From positions 3,038,001-3,102,000 of the forward strand of contig OX637799.1 in assembly GCA_951802425.1 (NCBI GenBank): 64,000 bases of DNA. Reading direction: 5' to 3'. A program made the position numbers and the translations under genes. Positions 9,635-22,649 of this stretch are shown piece by piece. Within the stretch, counting starts at the first letter, position 1, and the number at the start of each line of letters is the position of its first letter. The notes below the pieces were generated by a model. The model made no database searches and was not told where the DNA came from. It worked only from the letters and a program-made list of their open reading frames with translations. The stretch is from Clavaria fumosa (lineage: Eukaryota; Basidiomycota; Agaricomycetes; Agaricales; Clavariaceae).

Positions 9635-10495
9635 GTGCCAAAGGCCCGGAATTTTATTTTACAGTGCTATAGAATGCTGGACCTAGCTGTTGCCCCCTTT
9701 GATGGGCAGAAAAGGAACTTCTGTATGTTCCTGAGATCCCTTTGCCTCCTGTTTATGGCGAACCCGACTACCTATGCTGTGGACCTGGTGAAGGTCCTCT
9801 TTGCTCTGAGCAAAATTGTTGGAGAAGGATTCGCTGCAGAGTGGGCGAATATGAAGGCAGAAGAGATCCTGGGTAGTGGTGAGGCTGGAACCTGGGCAGA
9901 GTTTGTGGAGGAAATGAAGCATGCATTTGATGACCCAAATGACCGTGCGACTGCCCTTGCCAATATTGCAAGGCTGAAACAGGGTGCCATGACAGCACTG
10001 GAGTTCTTTGCGAAATTCGAGACACTGTTCCGACATGCGAAGTTGAGTGCAGAGAAGGACTCAGGAATCCTAGTCCATTGGCTGGAGTTGAACCTGAGTG
10101 GGAGGTTGGTGGAGAGAATCTATGGTGTCTCCCCGATGCCAGAGACATATGGAGGATGGAAAGTGCTGGCAGAAAGACTGGATGCCCAGCAAAGGCAATT
10201 TGATGCGATAGTCATGGAACAGACACCACGACCCATCGCAACCCCTGTGCAACCTTTCACGACCCCCGTGCAACCTTTCACGACCCCTGTGCGACCCACC
10301 GCAACCTTTCCGCAACCTGCCACGACCCTCTCGCACCCTCTGAATGTGGCCATGGGCCATGGATGTGCCCCTGCTGATGAGAGACATTGTTTCCGATGCC
10401 ACCAGACTGGCCATGTTGTCCGATTCTGCACCCTGCCCGATATGCGTCTGCAGGTCCCAAGGGTCCAAACCCGTGCAGTGCCAGGTACCCCCTGA
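9635..10495 (+). pseudogene. Gag of Ty3 element 1
   Basis: About 286 aa in one frame. The conserved capsid-like region (FALSKI, GFAAEWANM, FVEEMKHAFDDP, LEFFAKFETL, WLELNLSGRL) aligns with the Gag at 60036 and the fragment at 54880. A proline/threonine-rich linker repeats TTPVQPF. A CX2CX4HX4C knuckle (CFRCHQTGHVVRFC) ends the protein. A TGA at 10493 separates it from protease in the same frame, and Arg is a plausible original codon (CGA). It assembles the retrotransposon particle and binds its RNA. The first Met is uncertain; homology begins at MLDLAV. Confidence 0.85.
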
Positions 10496-10498
10496 ACA

Positions 10499-13443
10499 AT
10501 GGAGGATTACCAGAGAGAGATTGCGTTGCTCCAAGCAAAACTGGAGCCACTTGAGAGAGAAAGGAGGACTCTGGCTGGGGAGAAGAGTCGTTCCAGCCCC
10601 CATTCCGTCCCTGTACCCGCAGCAAGTATACTGAAGTATACTATCTTGCAGCAGAGACATACCCGAATTGGGGCTGAGGTGAAAGAGGAAGTGAGACTGG
10701 CGGAGCACCCAACCAAGGTGCAGCCAGAGGTGGAGAAATGGGTGCCACAAGAGCTAGCCATCCAGGTGCACTTGGAGGCCCTCAGCACTGGCAAGTGGGC
10801 TATGACGAAGGCCCTTGTCAACTCAGGATGCACCAACTGTTTCATGGATTTGGAGTGGGCGAAAAGAGTGGGCCTGGAGCCATCTCCCTTGCTGAACCCA
10901 ATCATGATGTACAATGTGGATGGGTCACAGAACAGAGAGGGTAAAATCCGGTTTGGAATTGAGCTGCTGGTGAAGGTGGGCGACCATTGTGAATGGGTCC
11001 ATTTCCTGCTGGGAAAGATCCAATCCCACAAGGTCATCCTTGGGCATGACTGGCTCAAGTGACACAACCCTGACATCGACTGGAAGAAGGCAGAGCTGAG
11101 CCTTACCCACTGCCCCCCACAGTGTTCCCCATCCCCTCGAGCCCCTGCACCCCCGAAAATGAGTACCCTTGCATCTGCAAGTATTCCGGACACCCGTTTT
11201 CCCAACTCTGGCCCAGCCGCTACCCTTTGGTTTTTAGTGAAGCAAAGTGGGATGAGCTTCCCCACTCCCGACTGGACTTCGATATTAAAATCGAGTTCAA
11301 AAAGGACCCAGAGCACCTCTCCTCCAAGCTATACTCACTGACATGGCAGGAGATGGTGGAGATGAACCGTTGGGTGGATGAGCAACTTGCTTCTGGATGA
11401 ATCCGCCCCTCAAAATCCCCGTATGCCAGCCCCTTCTTCTTCAAACATGAGAAGGACAAGCTGCGGCCAATCATTGACTACTCGAGGCTGAATGCACACC
11501 TGATCAAGGACAAGTACCCACTCCCCCGCATCCAAGGCACAGTGGATGTGCTTAAAGGAGCGTCGATCTACTCTAAGATTGATGCAAAGGGAGGTTTCCC
11601 ATCTATGCAGGTCTGGCCCGAGCACCAGCACCACTGTGCCTTCCTGACACCCCATGGACTCTTCAAACCAGCTGTCATGTGGTTTGGACTGCAGAATGCA
11701 CCTGCCACCTTCCAGCGCTTCATGAATCATGTGTTGAGGGAGGAGATTGTGGGAGGACATGTCTGGGCTTATGTGGATGATGTGATTGTGTTTGCAGAGG
11801 ATTTGGCAACACACCAGTATTGGATGGATCGGGTCTTGAGGAAGTTTGGAGAGAATGGGTTGTGTCTCAAACTCAGTAAATGCGAGTTTGAGAAGAGTGA
11901 GATCATCTTTCTGGGGATGAAGATCTCTCACAACTGGCTAGAGCATGACCCAGCAAAGGGTGTGGCAGTCCAAGATTGGCCACATCCTAGGAATGTGAAG
12001 GATGTCCAGAGGTTCAATGGGATGTTGAACTACCTCTGCTGGCACATCCCGAATCTTTCTGCCAGGGCCAAGCCACTCTTCCGGCTGACTGGGAATGTTC
12101 CTTGGAAATGGGAGGAGGAGGAGGAAGCAGCCTTCCAAGATCTCTGTCAGGCACTTGTATCAGCCCCGGTCTTGGCTCTGCCTCAGGACAAAGGGAGATG
12201 GAAGGTAGAGACGGATGCAAGTAACCTGGCGACTGGTGGAGTGCTCTCGCAGCAGCAGACGGATGGAACATGGAGAGTTGTTGACTATATCTCCAAGGCC
12301 CTCACTGCAGCTGAGAAGCACTACAACGTGTATGACAAGGAGTTCTTGGCTGTGATTTGGGCACTTTGTGAGTGGCGGGCATACCTCATTGGAGCAGATG
12401 AGACAATTGAGATCTGGACAGACCATGCGAACCTCCAATACTTCTGGAAGCTCCAGAAGTTGAAACCAAGACAGGTCTGTTGGGTTGGGGAGCTCCAGTG
12501 CTTTGACTTTGAGATAAAGTATCGCACTGGCAAGTCGAATACAAAGGCAGATGCACTCTCCCAGAGACCGGACTATGGAGAGATGGTGGAGGAGGATGCA
12601 CTGGTGCAGGTTTTCCTGGAAATGGAAGTCCGTGTGTCATTCACATCAGAAATGGAGACGCTGCTCCAGAAAAATAGCACAGTACACGTACAGAAGCCGG
12701 AGGAGCTTGATGATGAGTGGATGCAAGATCGTGCTGGACTCTGGCAAAAGGGGATAGTCACTTGGGTCCCCCTAGGAGCTCGTGAGGCTGTCCTTGAGTT
12801 TGAGCATGACCTCCCTGCTGCTGGACACCCTGGGCCCCAGAAGTTGAGAGCAGCACTAGTGAAGGGTTATTGGTGGCCAGACATGGTGAAAGATGTGGAT
12901 CGGTATGCCCAGGGGTGTGAGACATGCCAGCGGACAAAGCCCGACAGTACCAAGCATGCTGCCCCACTGCACCCCCATCCGGTTCCCAATGGTCCCTGGT
13001 CGGTGATCTCATGGGACATAGTCGGTCCCCTCCCCCTCTCCCGTGGACATAATGCCATCCTTGTCATTGTCAACAAGTTCACAAAATGGACACTGCTTGA
13101 AGCAATTGGGCTCGACCTCACGGGACTTGGAGCAGCACGTCTCCTCCAGGATCGAGTGTTTCATGACCATGGAGTCCCTCACAAGGTTGTGAGTGACCGG
13201 GGGTCCCAGTTTGTGTCCCGCTTCATGAAGGAGTTCTACTCCATGATCCGGGTAAAGGCAAATCCAAGTACTGCCTTTCATCCACAGACTGATGGACAGA
13301 TGGAACGGACGAACCAGGAGATGGAGATCTATCTCCGGGCCTATGTGGACCACCTCCAGAATGATTGGGCCGAGTGGTTGTCGACTGCTGAGTTTGCTCT
13401 TAACAATCGTGTCCGGACTACTTGGAGTGGCCATTCAATATGA
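10499..13443 (+). pseudogene. Pol of Ty3 element 1: protease - RT - RNase H - integrase, 3' truncated
   Basis: The protease (VNSGCTNCFMDL, active-site Asp changed to Asn) continues from Gag in the same frame. It breaks at TGA 11060 (sister copy has Arg), then a frameshift between about 11122 and 11215, then TGA 11398 (sister: Arg). RT is intact from there, with YVDD near 11775. RNase H (ETDASNLATGG), the integrase HHCC region (near 12800-12940), the catalytic Asp in SWDIVGP and SDRGSQF, and Glu in TDGQMERTNQ are all present. The frame ends at about 13435-13443, where the sequence changes to another element, so the integrase C-terminus and 3' LTR are missing. It cannot be autonomous. Confidence 0.88.
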
Positions 13444-13719
13444 ACAGGGCATCCTAACGAGAATCAGAGAAAGGGGACCAGTCTGGAAGATGCCCAGACA
13501 ACCCTTTAAAGGAGAGACAGCTAGGGGAGACATGAACAGAGTAGTGATCAAAGCCTCGAGACTCACCCCAGCAGAACGAATGAGACGACTCAAAGAAGGA
13601 ACATGTTTTATTTGTGATCAGAAAGGACACCTCACTCGTGAGTGTCCTCAATGACAGAGAATGCAAATCCGAGGAACAGCAAATGAAGAAACCAAGAAAG
13701 AGGAGGATTTTCAGGAAGG
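13444..13719 (+). pseudogene. Gag C-terminus of Ty3 element 2
   Basis: The plus frame that includes 13550-13654 encodes RMRRLKEGTCFICDQKGH followed by LTRECPQ, a CX2CX4HX4C knuckle typical of Ty3 Gag. TGA follows at 13652. Everything upstream of about 13440 is element 1, so the 5' LTR and most of Gag of element 2 are gone. Confidence 0.75.
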
Positions 13720-16700
13720 TTGAAGAGAGGACCCACGAACTCTTCGACCTATAGTACCCCAGAGTCTGCACCTGTATTTATTCGATCAGTCCCCAATGAT
13801 GACCATATTTATCTTGACATCATGCTGGAGACTGAGAGAATGAATACTAAGGTAAAGGCACTGGTGGACAGTGGAGCCTCAAGTCTATTCATATCCCCGA
13901 GACTGGCCAAACGATTCAGGCGACAAAACCTCAGAAAGGCAATTTCCCTGACTAATATTGACGGGACCCCTAATCAGATTGGGAAGATCACCCATCAAGT
14001 AAGGGCGACCCTGAAGGCACAGGGGCATGAATCAAAGGAGAACCTATTGATAGCAGACATAGGGATCGAAGATGTCATCATAGGAATCGACTGGTTGAGG
14101 AAACACAACCCAACCATAGATTGGAGAACAGGGAAGTTCACATTCTCCGAGTGCCCGGTGAGCTGCACAAAAGAGAAAGGGAGGCGTTATACCCCGGTGA
14201 CAATGAGTTTTGGAGGAATAAATGCAAGGGACACCTTTCAGAGGCTGATGAAGGAATTCGAAGACATCACTGAATGTCTAGAGGGAGAAGAAGAAGAACC
14301 CAATGAAGACAACCAACCTGAGGAGGGAGACCAAGTATTCGAAGTTACAGACACAGAGAGGATCATGCAAATTGCCGCAGGGTTTACCAAGTCACAGCAA
14401 ATAGCAGAGCAGGTACTTCGACAAGAGAAGGTACGAACGTTCGAAGAAATGGTACCCAAGGAGTTTCGAAGGTACAAGAAGGTGTTTGAACAAAAGGCAT
14501 CAGAACAACTCCCCGAGAGGAAACCATGGGACCATGCAATAAACTTGGAGGAAGGAACTCCCTTACCTAACTCCAAGAAGTACACCATGTCCCCGAAAGA
14601 AAGAGAAGCCCTAATGGAGTACTTGGATGAGAACCTAGCCAAGGGATACATCAGGAAATCAGAAGGACCAGGGTCACCAGCAGCCTCACCGGTATTCTTC
14701 ATCAAGAAGAAGGATGGGAGCCTGAGATTAGTGGTCGATTATAGAAAACTAAATGCGATTACCATCAAGGATCAATTCCCACTACCCTTGACTCAGACCT
14801 TGCTCGACAAGCTGGCCTTAGCCTATTATTTCACTGCTTTAGATCTACGGTGGGGATACAATAATGTCCGAGTGAGGGATGGAGACCAATACAAGGCCGC
14901 CTTCGTGACTGAGGAAGGATTGTATGAGCCAGAGGTTATGGGATTCGGACTGTGTAATGCCCCGGCAACCTTCCAACGGATGATGCATGACATATTCAAG
15001 GATATGGCCAATGTGGTGGTATACCTGGACGACATCCTGATATTCTCAGAGACGAGAGAAGAGCATGTGACAACAGTCCTGGAGGTACTTCGACGACTAC
15101 AGGAAAATGATCTATTCTGCAAACCAGAAAAGTGCAAGTTCTTCCGTGAGGAGACAGAGTACTTAGGATTTTTGATTTCACACAATCAAATCAGAATGGA
15201 TCCAGCGAAGGTACAGGCGATCATGGACTGGCCAGAACCAACAACCGTGAAAGGGATACAAGAAGTCTTGGGGTTCAGCAACTTCTACCGAAGGTTTATC
15301 AAAGGGTACTCTGAACAGGTCAGACCTTTGACTAGTCTGTTAAAGAAAGGGAAAGTCTTCGAATGGGGAGAGGAACAGAGACAAGCATTCAGGCAGTACA
15401 AGGGTAAATTCAAGGACACCCCTGTCCTGATCATCCCAAATCCAGAAGAGCCTTACGTAGTAGAGTGTGATGCTTCAGACTTTGCAGTCAGAGCAGTACT
15501 GTCACAAAAGGGAGAAGATGGAAATGTGCACCCGATAGCCTTCATGTCAAAAGCAATGAATGCCGCTGAAAGGAACTATCAGATTTACAACAAGGAATTA
15601 CTGGCTATCATTCTGGCTCTTAAGCAATGGCGACACTACTTAGAGGGGGCGCGGCACAGAGTAACCATTCTATCTGACCATCAGAACTTACAGTATTTTG
15701 GAGGAGCACAAACACTTACCCAGAGGCAGGCAAGGTGGGGTTTGTTCCTGACACGATTTGATTACGAAATCAAACATCGACCTGGATGGCTGGGAGGGAA
15801 GCCAGACAGGCTGTCACGGAGACCCGACCATAAACCAGAAACCCCAGACAACCAGGGATGGCAGGTCCTACAACTGAACTCCCCAGAGGTACTACAACCA
15901 GAGGGGATTAGGATCTGTGCCATGAAGAGAGGACATGCTTCGAGCCTACAGGATCACCCTATTCAGAAACGAATTAGGAAGGAAGTAGAATACGACCCTG
16001 AGGTAATGGAAGCAATGAAACTCCTGAAGATGGGACCAAGGCAACTGCGAAAGGGACTGGAAGATTGGAACCTGGAGGATGGACTGCTGCTCTTCCAAGG
16101 GAAGGTGTGCGTACCAGACAATCTGGGAATACGAAGGGATCTGGTTAAATTACACCATGATTCATTGGAAGTGGGCCATCCAGAGGTCTACAAGACAATG
16201 GAGCTCATCTCTCGAAACTACTGGTGGCCAGGTATGACCAAATACATCAAGCATTATGTAGAAACCTGCAACACCTGCAACCGGAAGAAGAATTGGGCAC
16301 AGAAACCCAGGGGAGAACTCCAACCCATTCCGCCAGCAGAACGACCTTGGCAAGTGGCTATTAATGATTTCATCGTGGGACTACCTAAGTCGGCAGGATA
16401 CGATGGAATTTGGGTAATAGCAGACCATCTAACCAAGGAAGCACACTTCATTCCAGTCAAGTCGGACATCGACACAGAAGAGACCATCGACTTGTATTTA
16501 CAACATGTCTGGAAGCTGCATGGAGTCCCAGAGAAGATGATCTTGGATTGAGGAACACAATTCACATCTAAGCTGATGAGGGGAGTATTCAAGAAATTAG
16601 GCGTACAAGGGGCCTATTCTACTGCATACCACCCACAAACAGATGGACAGACCAAATGGATCAATCAGACCTTGAAGCAATATTTACGACTCTTCTGTCG

Positions 16701-17466
16701 CTATGGACAGAATGACTGGAGCCACTACCTGCCGATGGCAGAGTTCGCCTACAACAACAATGTTAGCACCACCACCAAGCAATCTCCCTTCTATGCCGCA
16801 AGAGGGTATCATCCAAGGATGACGTTTGACACAGGAAAGGATACAGGGGTGCCCAAGGCGGAGGAAGTGATCAGCCATCTCCATCAGGTACAGGACGAAC
16901 TGAGAGCAGCTATGAAGCTGTCTCAGGAGCAAATGGCGTGGTACTACGACAAGGACCATCAGAAAGAATCACCATTTAAATTGGGACAGAAGGTGTGGTT
17001 AGATGCCAGAAATATCACCACTACAGCCCCCAGCAAGACACTGGCTGATCGACGACTAGGGCCATTTGAAATCATTGAAGTTCTCTCTGACGTCAATTAC
17101 AAATTGAAGCTACCAGCCTTGATTCAGGTCCACCCAGTGTTTCACATCTCCCTACTATACCCATACAAAGAATCAATGATTCCAGGACGAATAGAACCCC
17201 CACCACCACCAGTGGAAGTGGAGGGAGAGGAGGAATACGAGATTGGAGAAATCAAAGATGGACGGCTATGGCGAAGTCAGAAACAATACCTAGTTGGATG
17301 GGAAGGATATGGACCAAACAAAGACATGTGGAAACCAGAAAAAGAATTAGGACATGCGGAGGAGGCAATCAAATACTTTCATGACACCCATCCAGAGTTC
17401 GTCTGGATGACTGCCAAGAAGAGGAAGGCCCGTGATTCATCCTCAAAAATCTCTGGTGAAGCTTAG
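13720..17466 (+). pseudogene. Pol of Ty3 element 2: protease - RT - RNase H - integrase - chromodomain
   Basis: One frame of about 1248 codons is broken only by TGA at 16549, inside ILD-x-GTQFTSK where Arg is universal. Domains in order: retropepsin (ALVDSGASSLF), RT with YLDDILIF near 15025, RNase H (CDASDFAVRAVLSQ), integrase zinc finger (HH at about 16155-16180, CNTCNRK), integrase core, and a C-terminal chromodomain (EIGEIKDG...YLVGWEGYGPNKDMWKPE), which marks the chromovirus clade and guides insertion to heterochromatin. The third catalytic residue of integrase is Lys, not Glu (TDGQTKWINQ), so the integrase is predicted dead. Confidence 0.92.
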
Positions 17467-17478
17467 GAGAGAGGGTTG

Positions 17479-18171
17479 TGTCATGAAAGCGTCATCCATA
17501 CTATCAAGCCAACAAATTTCAATCCTTTAACTTAAGAAACACCATGCAAATCAGGTGAACAAGGGGCTAAACCCCAGCTATATATTTTATTGGAAGATAA
17601 GTACAATACTTATCTACATGAAAGAAAGCCAAGACCCCTCTTCATCAAGAGAAGAGCCCGAGGTGCCGTACTCAGACCCCCAAGACTCCTCTTCCCATCT
17701 ACCAGACACAATCACCCCTAAGAAGATCTCTTATCTACCAGACATGATCACCCCTAAGAAGATCTCTGATCAAAGATCAGTTTCACTCGATCACTGCATC
17801 ATGTTGATCAATCAAGTGATCATGACTCAGAACAGCTCGATCACAGATCATCTGATCCTCCGATCTTATCCCCAACAAGATCAGATGCAGCCAACCATGA
17901 TGTAATGCATCGAAGCGGGGACTCTACCCAATCACTGATGACATCATCATCACAGGGATCCCAATGAAGATTGACACTGCTCATACTCAGCATTCCAGTG
18001 CAAGCGCACAGCTTTCCTGATCATCTATCAGTTCCGATATTTAATCAATGACTCATCCATCACGTACAGCCCATAGCTAGAGTATATAAGACCTCGGACT
18101 AGCCCACATGTACCCTAGCTTCGATCTTTTCATCTATACACTTACTTGAGAGACCTCAACTAAGTCTGACA
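17479..18171 (+). repeat. Probable 3' LTR of Ty3 element 2
   Basis: It follows the polypurine tract AGGAGAGAGGG directly after the chromodomain stop. It starts TGTCATGAAAG and ends GTCTGACA, which gives TGTCA/TGACA inverted ends. A TATATAAG box is at 18083-18090. No second copy is in the window, so the right boundary is inferred and could lie further right. Confidence 0.6.
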
Positions 18172-18839
18172 GCAAACGTTGCTGCTGAGAACTTCGCACT
18201 GGAAGGATTCATCTTCCCACCATTAAGGTCACAAGTCATCCCTCCTGAGAGTTTCACCAGCCACCCATCGATTGAGCAGAACCTCTATCAGTTCGAGTAT
18301 TACCAGACATATACAAGGACTTGGATAAAGGACCGACTACTCAGAGCCAATCCACAGACCTATTACCAGACACTTTGACTATTGCAGGAGTATTCCCTGC
18401 ATATCGAGAGACAAATCCATCAGGACTATCGACTAGCATTAGAAACTGAACAGACCCTTCACTCTACCCTTGCACACCAAAGGGGTTTTGCTGTCACAAG
18501 CCCAACAGCCTAGCACCTCATCAATGGCATCTCTCTATGGCAAGTCTTCTCCCACCTACATTCATTCTTACCATTTGATAAGGAGGGTCAATGCTCACAA
18601 TACAGCAAACCAAAGCATATGATTTGCATACACCTCACCCCATATGTGTGCAAACCAGGTCATAAAGGACCACAGATGAACGGGTCTCTTGGAACAACAG
18701 CTAAACTCTACAAATTGCACGACAACCTGATTGGCAAAGGGCCAGATAGAAAAAGTGAAGCAGGTTAAGCCATCAAGGATGTAGAGGGATGGTAAGTTCT
18801 CCATTGTTGATTTCAGTATGTGTCACATCCATGCTGCTC
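18172..18839 (+). other. Possible retroelement leader/gag fragment, decayed
   Basis: One plus frame between about 18295 and 18520 reads like charged Gag-type sequence (WIKDRLLRANPQTYYQ, LQEYSLHIERQIHQDY) with TGA and TAG breaks. If the LTR at 17479 is also the 5' LTR of a tandem copy, this would be its Gag. The rest has no recognisable content. Low confidence. Confidence 0.3.
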
Positions 18840-19015
18840 CCTTCGGGTCCGGACCGGAAACACCATCTCCAGTCCCGGACTTCCTATCTCCGGCCTCGAC
18901 TCCCATCTCCCGCCCCCGACTTCGGATCTCTGGACCCCGACTTCCAATCTCCGGACCCGACCTCCAATCTCCGGACCCGGACCTCCGAACTCCCGCTCTG
19001 GACATGCAGTTGGAG
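18840..19015. repeat. GC-rich tandem repeat (CTCCGGACCCGAC...)
   Basis: About eight imperfect units of 18-24 bp built on CCGGACCCGACTTCCAATCT. It abuts the truncated integrase of element A. Confidence 0.65.
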
Positions 19016-19030
19016 TAATTTGACCAGGAT

Positions 19031-22000
19031 GTGTGGTCGGAGATTTTCTGTGAAATCGTAAGTGGTCTGACATACTTAAAGTCAAGCTTTTTGGATGGGT
19101 GCTTCATTTTAATGTTACACACATCCAGCCAGACCTTGGAGCCAATGCGGAAATCTGGAGGCGGAATCCAGTGGTGCTCCGTAGCCCAGGCATATTGTTC
19201 AATCGCAATGCAGAGTTGCTCCTTCAGGTAGTCATGAAGGGCAGTGAGGTCATCTGCATGTTGTCAAGCTGCATAAGAGCTAACATCATCAATCCCGATC
19301 TCGAACCTGGGGTGATACCCTTTATTCGCAAAGAAGGGTGTTACTTGGGTTGCGGAGTGTTGTTGTACACAAATTCCACCAGCAGTAAAAGGGGTACCCA
19401 GTCATCCTGTTGGTAGTTAATGTACAGGCGGATATACTGTTTGAGGATCTGGTTGACGTGTTCAGTCTGTCCGTCAGTCTTGGGGTGGTAGGTGGTCGAG
19501 AGGTTTGCTTTAATGTCAAGTAGATGACATAGTGAAGACCAGAATTTGGAGATGAATAGTTTCCCTCGATCAGAAACTATGTCATGGGGTGCGCCATGTT
19601 TGGCAAAGACATGCTTTAAGAACAGTGCGGCCAGTTCCATGGTGCCATCTGTCTTGTGGCATTCTACAAAGATTGCATATTTCGTTAGTCTGTCCACAAC
19701 AACTAAAATTGAATCAAAATCAAGAGACTGTGGTAATCCCTCAATGAAGTCCATCGAAATGGAACTCCATGGGCGCTGCAGAATGGGTAGGAATTTTATT
19801 AGTCCATACGGCTTGTGTCAGACTGTCTTCGTCCACATGCATTCAGCGCAAGAACAGATGTAGGTCATAATGAATTGTCAGATTTTGGGCCAGAAGTAGT
19901 GCCGGTGGATCTGCTGAATTGTTTTGTGGATCCCTGGGTGTCCAATGAGTTTATGGTCATGGTAGGTGCATAGGATCTCGAGTCGGAGGTTGTCGTGGTC
20001 GGGGACGTAAATCCGCTTGTTGCAGAGTAGGAGTTTGTCGTCAGAGAGCGAGAAGGGCTTGTCATCAGAATTAACTCCCATGTTGATTTTGAGTTGTTGG
20101 AGGTGTTCTTGGGCATAAGTGTCATGGGTGAGTGCACTCCAGATTCGGTGGTGCATTGCCGCCAAGTCCATCGTGACTGCCACAAGGACCTGTCTAGGGT
20201 TAAACAAAGGTTGGAAATTTTGTGGGTTAGCTTGGGCATAAGCCCTATCTTCCCCTTTAGGGTAAATGTCCGAGCGGTGGGTGAGCATGTCGGGTTTAGT
20301 CCCAAGGCGACCCAGACAGTATTTGATCATGAAATCGAAGCTGGAGAGAAATTCTGACCAGCAGGCTTGCCATTGGGAAAGTTGTTTAGAGGTCGTAAAG
20401 TACTGCAAATTGTTATGGTCTGTTACCACCAGTACTGAATGTTGAGCTCCCTCCAAATAGGGCCTCCATTGGTGGAAGGCCTTGTAGATGGCAAGGAGTT
20501 CTTTGTCATAAATGTTGTAATTTAATTCCACAGGGGACATAGATTGTGAGTGGAAGGCTATTGGGTGGAGAAGGTTAGTCGTCCAGTCAATTTGAGAAAG
20601 GATTGCCACTTTGGCATATTCTGACCTGTCTGTCTCTACAACAGTGGGGTTTTCTGGGTTGTAATGTGCAAGGACCAGAGCAGATGTAAATGCTGACTTT
20701 AAGCGGTCGAATGCTGCTTGGCAATCTGTCATCCAGTCAAAGCGGAGCCCTTTCCATGTAAGGTTATTGAGTGGTCGGGTTATTCTTGAGTAGCCATGGA
20801 TGAATCATTGGTAGAAATTTGCGAAACCTAAAAAGGACTGTGTTTCTTTAACATTAGTAGGCGTTGGCCAAGTTAAGATGGCATCAATTTTCGTAGAGTC
20901 CATAGAAATTCCACCAGGAGAAACAATAAAACCCAAATACTCTACAGAATCGAGGTGGAAACTCGATTTTGTCGGGTTTGCATGAAGTTGATTGTTGCAG
21001 AGCCATGGTAGAATGCGGCAGACATGACCCTCATGCTCCGTCATGTTGTCGGAATATTGTCAAGGTAGATGACCACAAAGGAGTCGACCATGTCGGCGAA
21101 GATGTCATTCATAAATCATTGGAATGTCACCGGGGCATTGGTTAGCCTGAATGGCATCACCAAGTATTCGAAGGTGCTGTATTGGGTGTGGAAAGCGGTT
21201 TTCCACTTGTCGCCCTCCTTGATGCAGATATTGTTGTATCCAGTGCAGAGGTCGATTTTCGAGTAGATCCACACATCTTGTAAGCAGTCGAGCATGTTGT
21301 TGATTAGTGGGATTGGGTAGCAGTTTTTGATCGTCACCCTGTTTAAACCATGGTAGTCGACACAAAGGCAGAGTGAACCATCCTTCTTTTTTGCAAATAT
21401 GACAGGGGCTCCCGTGGGGGATTCGGAAGGGCGGATAAATCCCTTCTGGAGCATGTCGTCAATGTAATCATGCAAAACCTTTAGTTCCAGCTCGGACATG
21501 TTGTACAGCAGACCCCAAGGGGCTTTGGTGTCCAGTTCGAGCTGTATCATGTGGTCATAAGTTCAATGGGGTGGAAGGGTGTGGGCCTCTTCCTCAGAGA
21601 AAATGTCAACAAAGTCTGCATATTGTGGTGGTAGATTCGCCCCTGCTTCTGTGGGTTCAGAATTGGTCAGTGCAGCATTAGCTCGGAGCGAATCTTTGGG
21701 TGCAGGGAAAAAGTGATAAACAGTGTGGAGGACTATATCCTCGCCCACTAGATGGTTGGCAAAGTGGGCAGGGTCAGTGGGTGCTGGCTTGGGCAATGGG
21801 GTAGCAGAATTTTCCTGTGGCCCCATTCTCTGTAAATTCGAGTTGGGGGAAATTTTATCAGCAGCAACAATGGTAGAAAAAGGTGACAAAGGCTCCTTGG
21901 GTGGGTTTTCCCAGTCCTGTGTAGTGGAGTTCAAAGTTCCCAATGTAGTGGAATTGCTATTGGGCATGGTGGGGTTCGACTCTGATGGTGGATTTCCAGT

Positions 22001-22606
22001 GGTCCCCATGGGTAGTCCTCAACTCAGTGTCGACCAGTCCTTGGGAGCGAGCTCCTTCAGGACCCTGAGTTCATCAGTGGTTGGGTTGTGAGACCCTGCA
22101 GGCCTTGCCGCATCGGTGGCCACAGCAGGCGAGGGCTTCATTGTCAACGGTTGGGTATCGGAATTGCAGAATTGCATCAAAAGGGTTAGCCAATCGATGT
22201 CCAGGTTGTGTTTCCGAAGCCACAACAGTCCGAGTACAACCTTCGCATCTGAATGGAGTTGGGTAACATAGAAGCATTTGGTATGTGTCGTGACGTCCTC
22301 ATTGCGGAATTGTTGGTCAGTCACCTGGGTGATCAGTCCTGCGACGGACCTGTCAAATAACCTAAGTTGTATAGGGTGGGTTAGTGTTGAATGGAATTTC
22401 AAGGGTGCAAAGTCAGGCAAAACAAAACATTCAGTAGCTCCGCAATCTACAAGCGTGGGTACAGGGGTATTACTAATTTGTGGAATGACAACGGAAATCA
22501 AAAAGGCAGCGGAAGAAATAGATGACAGAACAGCATATAAAGGGAGTTTGTCCAAGGTATGGGTATCAGTATTGGCATTAGTATCTACAACAGTATCACA
22601 ACTCAA
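19031..22606 (-). pseudogene. Pol of Ty3 element A: protease - RT - RNase H - integrase
   Basis: Read right to left: protease region (TLVDCGATECFVLPDF near 22440-22480), linker, RT (PYDHMIQLEL at about 21530; LCVDYHGLN), RNase H (ETDRSEYAKVAILSQ), integrase zinc finger (HDHKLIGHPGIHKT) and core (SMDFIEGLP, SDRGKLFISKF, TDGQTEHVNQ). The frame is constant except for one small deletion at about 21050, beside the RT active site. In-frame TGA codons lie at plus positions 22019, 21563, 21116, 20805, 19878, 19818 and 19264, in most cases where Arg is expected (FQ-x-FMNDIF, FY-x-FIHGY, KI-x-QFI). The active site reads YLDN, so the RT is predicted dead. The integrase C-terminus is lost at about 19030. 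Confidence 0.9.
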
Positions 22607-22649
22607 GAATCTCCCTACATGCCTTGAGGCGCTGGAGCATTTCCTGACT

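Noticed and set aside
18813..19122. Left LTR of element A next to its truncated integrase
   Set aside because: TGTGTCACATCC at 18818 resembles an LTR start, but no homology to any LTR on the right side of element A could be found. The block is a GC-rich tandem repeat.
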